Positions 46,266 to 48,924 of a stretch of DNA of 48,924 nucleotides are shown here, piece after piece. This DNA is from Lingula anatina (Eukaryota > Brachiopoda > Lingulata > Lingulida > Lingulidae). The first letter of the stretch is position 1, and each line of letters starts with the position of its first letter. The DNA lies in contig NW_019773681.1 in NCBI RefSeq assembly GCF_001039355.2, forward strand, positions 293,699 to 342,622, given 5' to 3'. The notes under the pieces were generated by a model, which was not told where the DNA came from, made no database searches, and was given only the letters and a program-made list of their open reading frames with translations. The position numbers were made by a program, and so were the translations under genes.

Positions 46266-47367
46266 ATAGTCGGTTTTGTGTAGTTCAGAAAGAAAGTGTT
46301 TTCATCTCTTTTTGCTTTCTCTTGGCATTGGCATTTCAGGTGTCTTTTGGAGCTCGGCATTGAAGATGTAAATTGATATTATTTCAAGCTTTAAATCATA
46401 CAAACGCGCTATTAGAGAGAATTTAGCTTTTTTTTTTCTTATAAGGTGGACCAAGAAAAAAGATCGGCATGGAAAAATGAAAATACAAAAAGGTTGCGTC
46501 TGATATTTTGTTCTACTGGGAAATATTCAATAAGCAAGCCTTATCTATGTTTTTGACAGTGTATTGATTATCAGTAGTTCAGTAGGTGGATGTGGAGGGG
46601 GGGTGCGGTGAAGGATCAAATCAGAAATCTCTTTTCTAGAGACTTTTTCTTTATCGTCTTTCAAAGGTCAAGGATTGAAACAACTTAGTAACGCAATGAG
46701 AGGCCTGTTAAGATGGATTTCTGTTTGAATTTGTTTTTTTTTTTCTCGTTTGTTTCTGATCACGAATAGGCCAAGATATTGATTTTAGGGAATAGGGTTG
46801 AAATGGAGGAAAAACTATTTTTTCTTCTAAATGAAGTTGTCTCCAACCCGTCCTTGTTCTTGTGAAGTGGATGTCGCTGCTTACACTTGGATATAGAATT
46901 TTTTTTACAAATAGTGGCATATCAGACATGCACTGTGACAGATAATCAAGCTCAAATTTATATGTGGCAGATGTGTAAGTGAGGTACACAATGTCTGGAC
47001 AACTATAGTACTCCATATCTGCCATATATGATATAGATTTATTACCCTATCTCCCAGAGAATTAACTTGACAGGCAAAAGAAAGCCCATTGGTTGGGAGG
47101 TTCTGAATATATTTTTTTTAATCTGAGAATTTGCACTGTTTTTCCAAGTTTAATTTAAGAGAAACATTCTGAAATAATGGCAAAGGAAATAGTGTATATG
47201 TAAAGGAAAAAATGAAGATACTTCATTTAGCACTAAAATGTTAACAGATACATTTAAAAAGCTCTGTACACTAATTTTTATGTACACGTACATGTGCAAC
47301 ATACATGGTGTTAATAAAAAGCTATTAATCTTTTTGTTAATCTAATTATTATCTCTCTCTCTTTCAG

Positions 47368-47446
47368 ATATTATGGAAATTCCTGAAAACATCAAATTCT
47401 GCAAGAATCTTCAAGTGGCTGATTTTAGCAGCAACCCAATTTCCAG
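47368..47446 (+). CDS. scrib: Scribble, exon 3
   Basis: A 79-bp exon after CTCTCTCTCTTTCAG. Its first two bases complete the Asp codon begun in exon 2, giving ..ISRN then DIMEIPENIKFCKNLQVADF and SSNPIS, ending at donor GTATGA with two bases of the next codon. NDI.EIPE.IKFCK.L..ADFS.NP is the signature of the fourth repeat in Scribble orthologues. The remaining exons, including all PDZ domains, lie beyond the right edge. Confidence 0.92.
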
Positions 47447-47511
47447 GTATGATGCAACCATAACGACAGGCTTGTATGTGGCTTGTATGTTTGAAAATGT
47501 GTGAAATAAGA

Positions 47512-47770
47512 TTGGGTTCCCATAACTAGATCAATCAAGCAGGATCGTCCATTTTCACAGGGTTTATTGCTAAATTGCTTTCAGCTTAAGTGGCTTATAT
47601 GTCTGGCACGCCTACAAAAGCTGCTAAATGATAGTTAATTACCTCCTATTGGCTTCAGTAGGTGCGACTGAACTATATCCAATGGGATTCTCGCTAAATT
47701 GCAATCAACTTAAGCGGCTAAGATATAGTTCAGTCCAAAGTTAGTATGATCGGGTCTAGCAATGGTCCCT
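47512..47770. mobile_element. FB-C foldback element, copy 5, with internal inversion
   Basis: The left arm is normal (GCTAAATTGCTTTCAGCTTA). In the right arm the block GGGATTCTCGCTAAATTGCA..CTTAAGCGGC runs backwards relative to copy 1 and is bracketed by GACTGAACTATAT / ATATAGTTCAGTC. It begins only 65 bp after the Scribble exon 3 donor. Confidence 0.7.
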
Positions 47771-47870
47771 AAGATTGGTGATCCACATGAAGATGTTTGT
47801 GCACGTGGGTTTTGCATACATATGCATGTGTGAGAACATGTTAACGTAGGTATCTGTGTGTGTGTGTGTG

Positions 47871-48080
47871 ACCCCATTTCCAGAGATTGGATCGATCTAC
47901 TTAAGATCGACCTAACTCCCTGGGGGTTCACGCTAAATAGCTGTCAGCCGAGCGGACACGAAAGTTAATTACCCTCTTACAGCTTGTAGTAGGCGGGACG
48001 GACATTTAAGCTGGATTATCTGACAGTAATCTAGTGAGACTCCCCGCGGGGATAGATCGATCTAAAAGCTCTGGGAATAC
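47871..48080. mobile_element. FB-C foldback element, copy 6
   Basis: Tips CCCCATTTCCAGAGATTGGATC and GATCTAAAAGCTCTGGGAAT. The reverse complement of 17733-17945 with few differences. Sandwiched between two (TG)n tracts in Scribble intron 3. Confidence 0.75.
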
Positions 48081-48081
48081 A

Positions 48082-48119
48082 GCATGTGTGTGTGTGTTTG
48101 TGTGTGTGTGTGTGCGTGT
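48082..48119. repeat. (TG)n tract
   Basis: Directly follows FB-C copy 6; a shorter TG run (47857-47871) precedes it. Confidence 0.9.
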
Positions 48120-48924
48120 TGGGAAATGCTACTGTTTTTTCTCTTTGTATATGCTGCCAGGTTTCTGTATTTATGATGCCCTACCCAGGATTTTTACATC
48201 AAATCTTATTTTCCTTAAAAGAAAAAAGTAATTTTCTCCCACTCACCTATAATTGTTCACCCGTCATTTAAAGATCACCATGTTTTGCTGACATTTCAGA
48301 AGGAAATATTGACATCAGGTGCTTTTGAGGGGTTTTATCATTTTTTTAAAGGTCTGGATTGGGAATGATATGTAGCTATGCAGTGGTAAAAATATCACTT
48401 TTGAGCATTTTCTGTCTTGAACAGTCTGTCTGTAAAATCATGAAATTATTTAACTGGTGCATTTTAAACTTTTTTTATGGACAGCTCTCTTAATATTTCT
48501 CTCAACCCAGAAACAAACTCGTTAAGACAGAGAAAATGGAATATGTATATCAGCTAAAGCTGAGACTAAACCTACAGAATAATCAAAATTTAAACTTTAA
48601 GATTATCAAATCTGCTTTAAAGCATACTTGAGTATATTAAATTAATCTAATTAATTATTAAAGGTGGCATTTTTGGAAGCAAACAGCGTATAGAATTTAT
48701 CCCCATCAGTTCTTTGTCGAAACTGATAGCTGATAATGCTACTCTTGCATGTATTTCACAATTATTACTAACGGCAAATTTTGGAAGGAAAAAGTGATGG
48801 TATTAAGATTCATTAGTAACCTAGCAACTGGTGAAGCTTACATCAATGTGTTCACATTGTCTTTTTTTTATGCCCCAACACATAGTTTAAGATTAGGATT
48901 TTTTTTTTTTTTTTTCTTTTTTTT
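48120..48924 (+). other. scrib: Scribble intron 3, unique part
   Basis: AT-rich with no exon recognised; the next leucine-rich-repeat exon was looked for and not found. Ends in poly-T at the window edge. Confidence 0.5.

Overview
The window is nuclear DNA of a metazoan, most likely a marine invertebrate with a fairly large, AT-rich, heterozygous genome. The evidence is GT-AG introns up to 24 kb, an animal-specific polarity gene (Scribble), and very many short foldback (MITE-like) elements, microsatellites and poly-C tracts. There is nothing prokaryotic: no operons, ribosome binding sites or CRISPR. The phylum cannot be fixed from the sequence alone. Single-N joins (1996, 9886, 36862, 42352) and a 68-N gap (6801-6868) show a draft scaffold.

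Genes. (1) On the minus strand, 5161 down to 1 and beyond the left edge, is the 5' part of a CABIT-domain adaptor gene of the THEMIS/GAREM type. Five exons join in phase and give about 412 residues, with a tyrosine- and proline-rich tail. Two of its exons appear twice. The duplication ends exactly at the single N at 1996 and looks like an unmerged haplotype overlap. (2) On the minus strand, 7596-6315, is an unrecognised gene with a unique N-terminal region of about 150 residues followed by at least ten 26-residue Pro/Thr/Asn-rich repeats, interrupted by the N gap. (3) On the plus strand, from 22870, is the 5' end of Scribble (scrib). Exons 1 and 2 are separated by 115 bp, a 24.1-kb intron 2 follows, and exon 3 lies at 47368-47446. 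Intron 3 runs off the right edge.

Between genes 2 and 3 (7.6-22.8 kb), and in the long Scribble intron, almost everything recognisable is repetitive. Several foldback families are seen (named FB-A to FB-H here), some nested in others, together with a dispersed repeat whose ends carry CCTCCGCCAAGG / CCTTGGCGGAGG. There are also tandem arrays with units of 5, 22, 27, 64, 75 and 78 bp. Two weak extra coding candidates (15187-15294 and 13293-13679, both minus strand) are reported with low confidence.

The most useful points for a reader are: three probable unmerged-haplotype or contig overlaps, one of which exposes a 416-bp insertion polymorphism with a 16-bp target duplication; a repeat-protein gene whose reading frame is restored if the N gap is resized to the repeat period; matryoshka insertions of foldback elements; and a foldback element carrying an internal micro-inversion.
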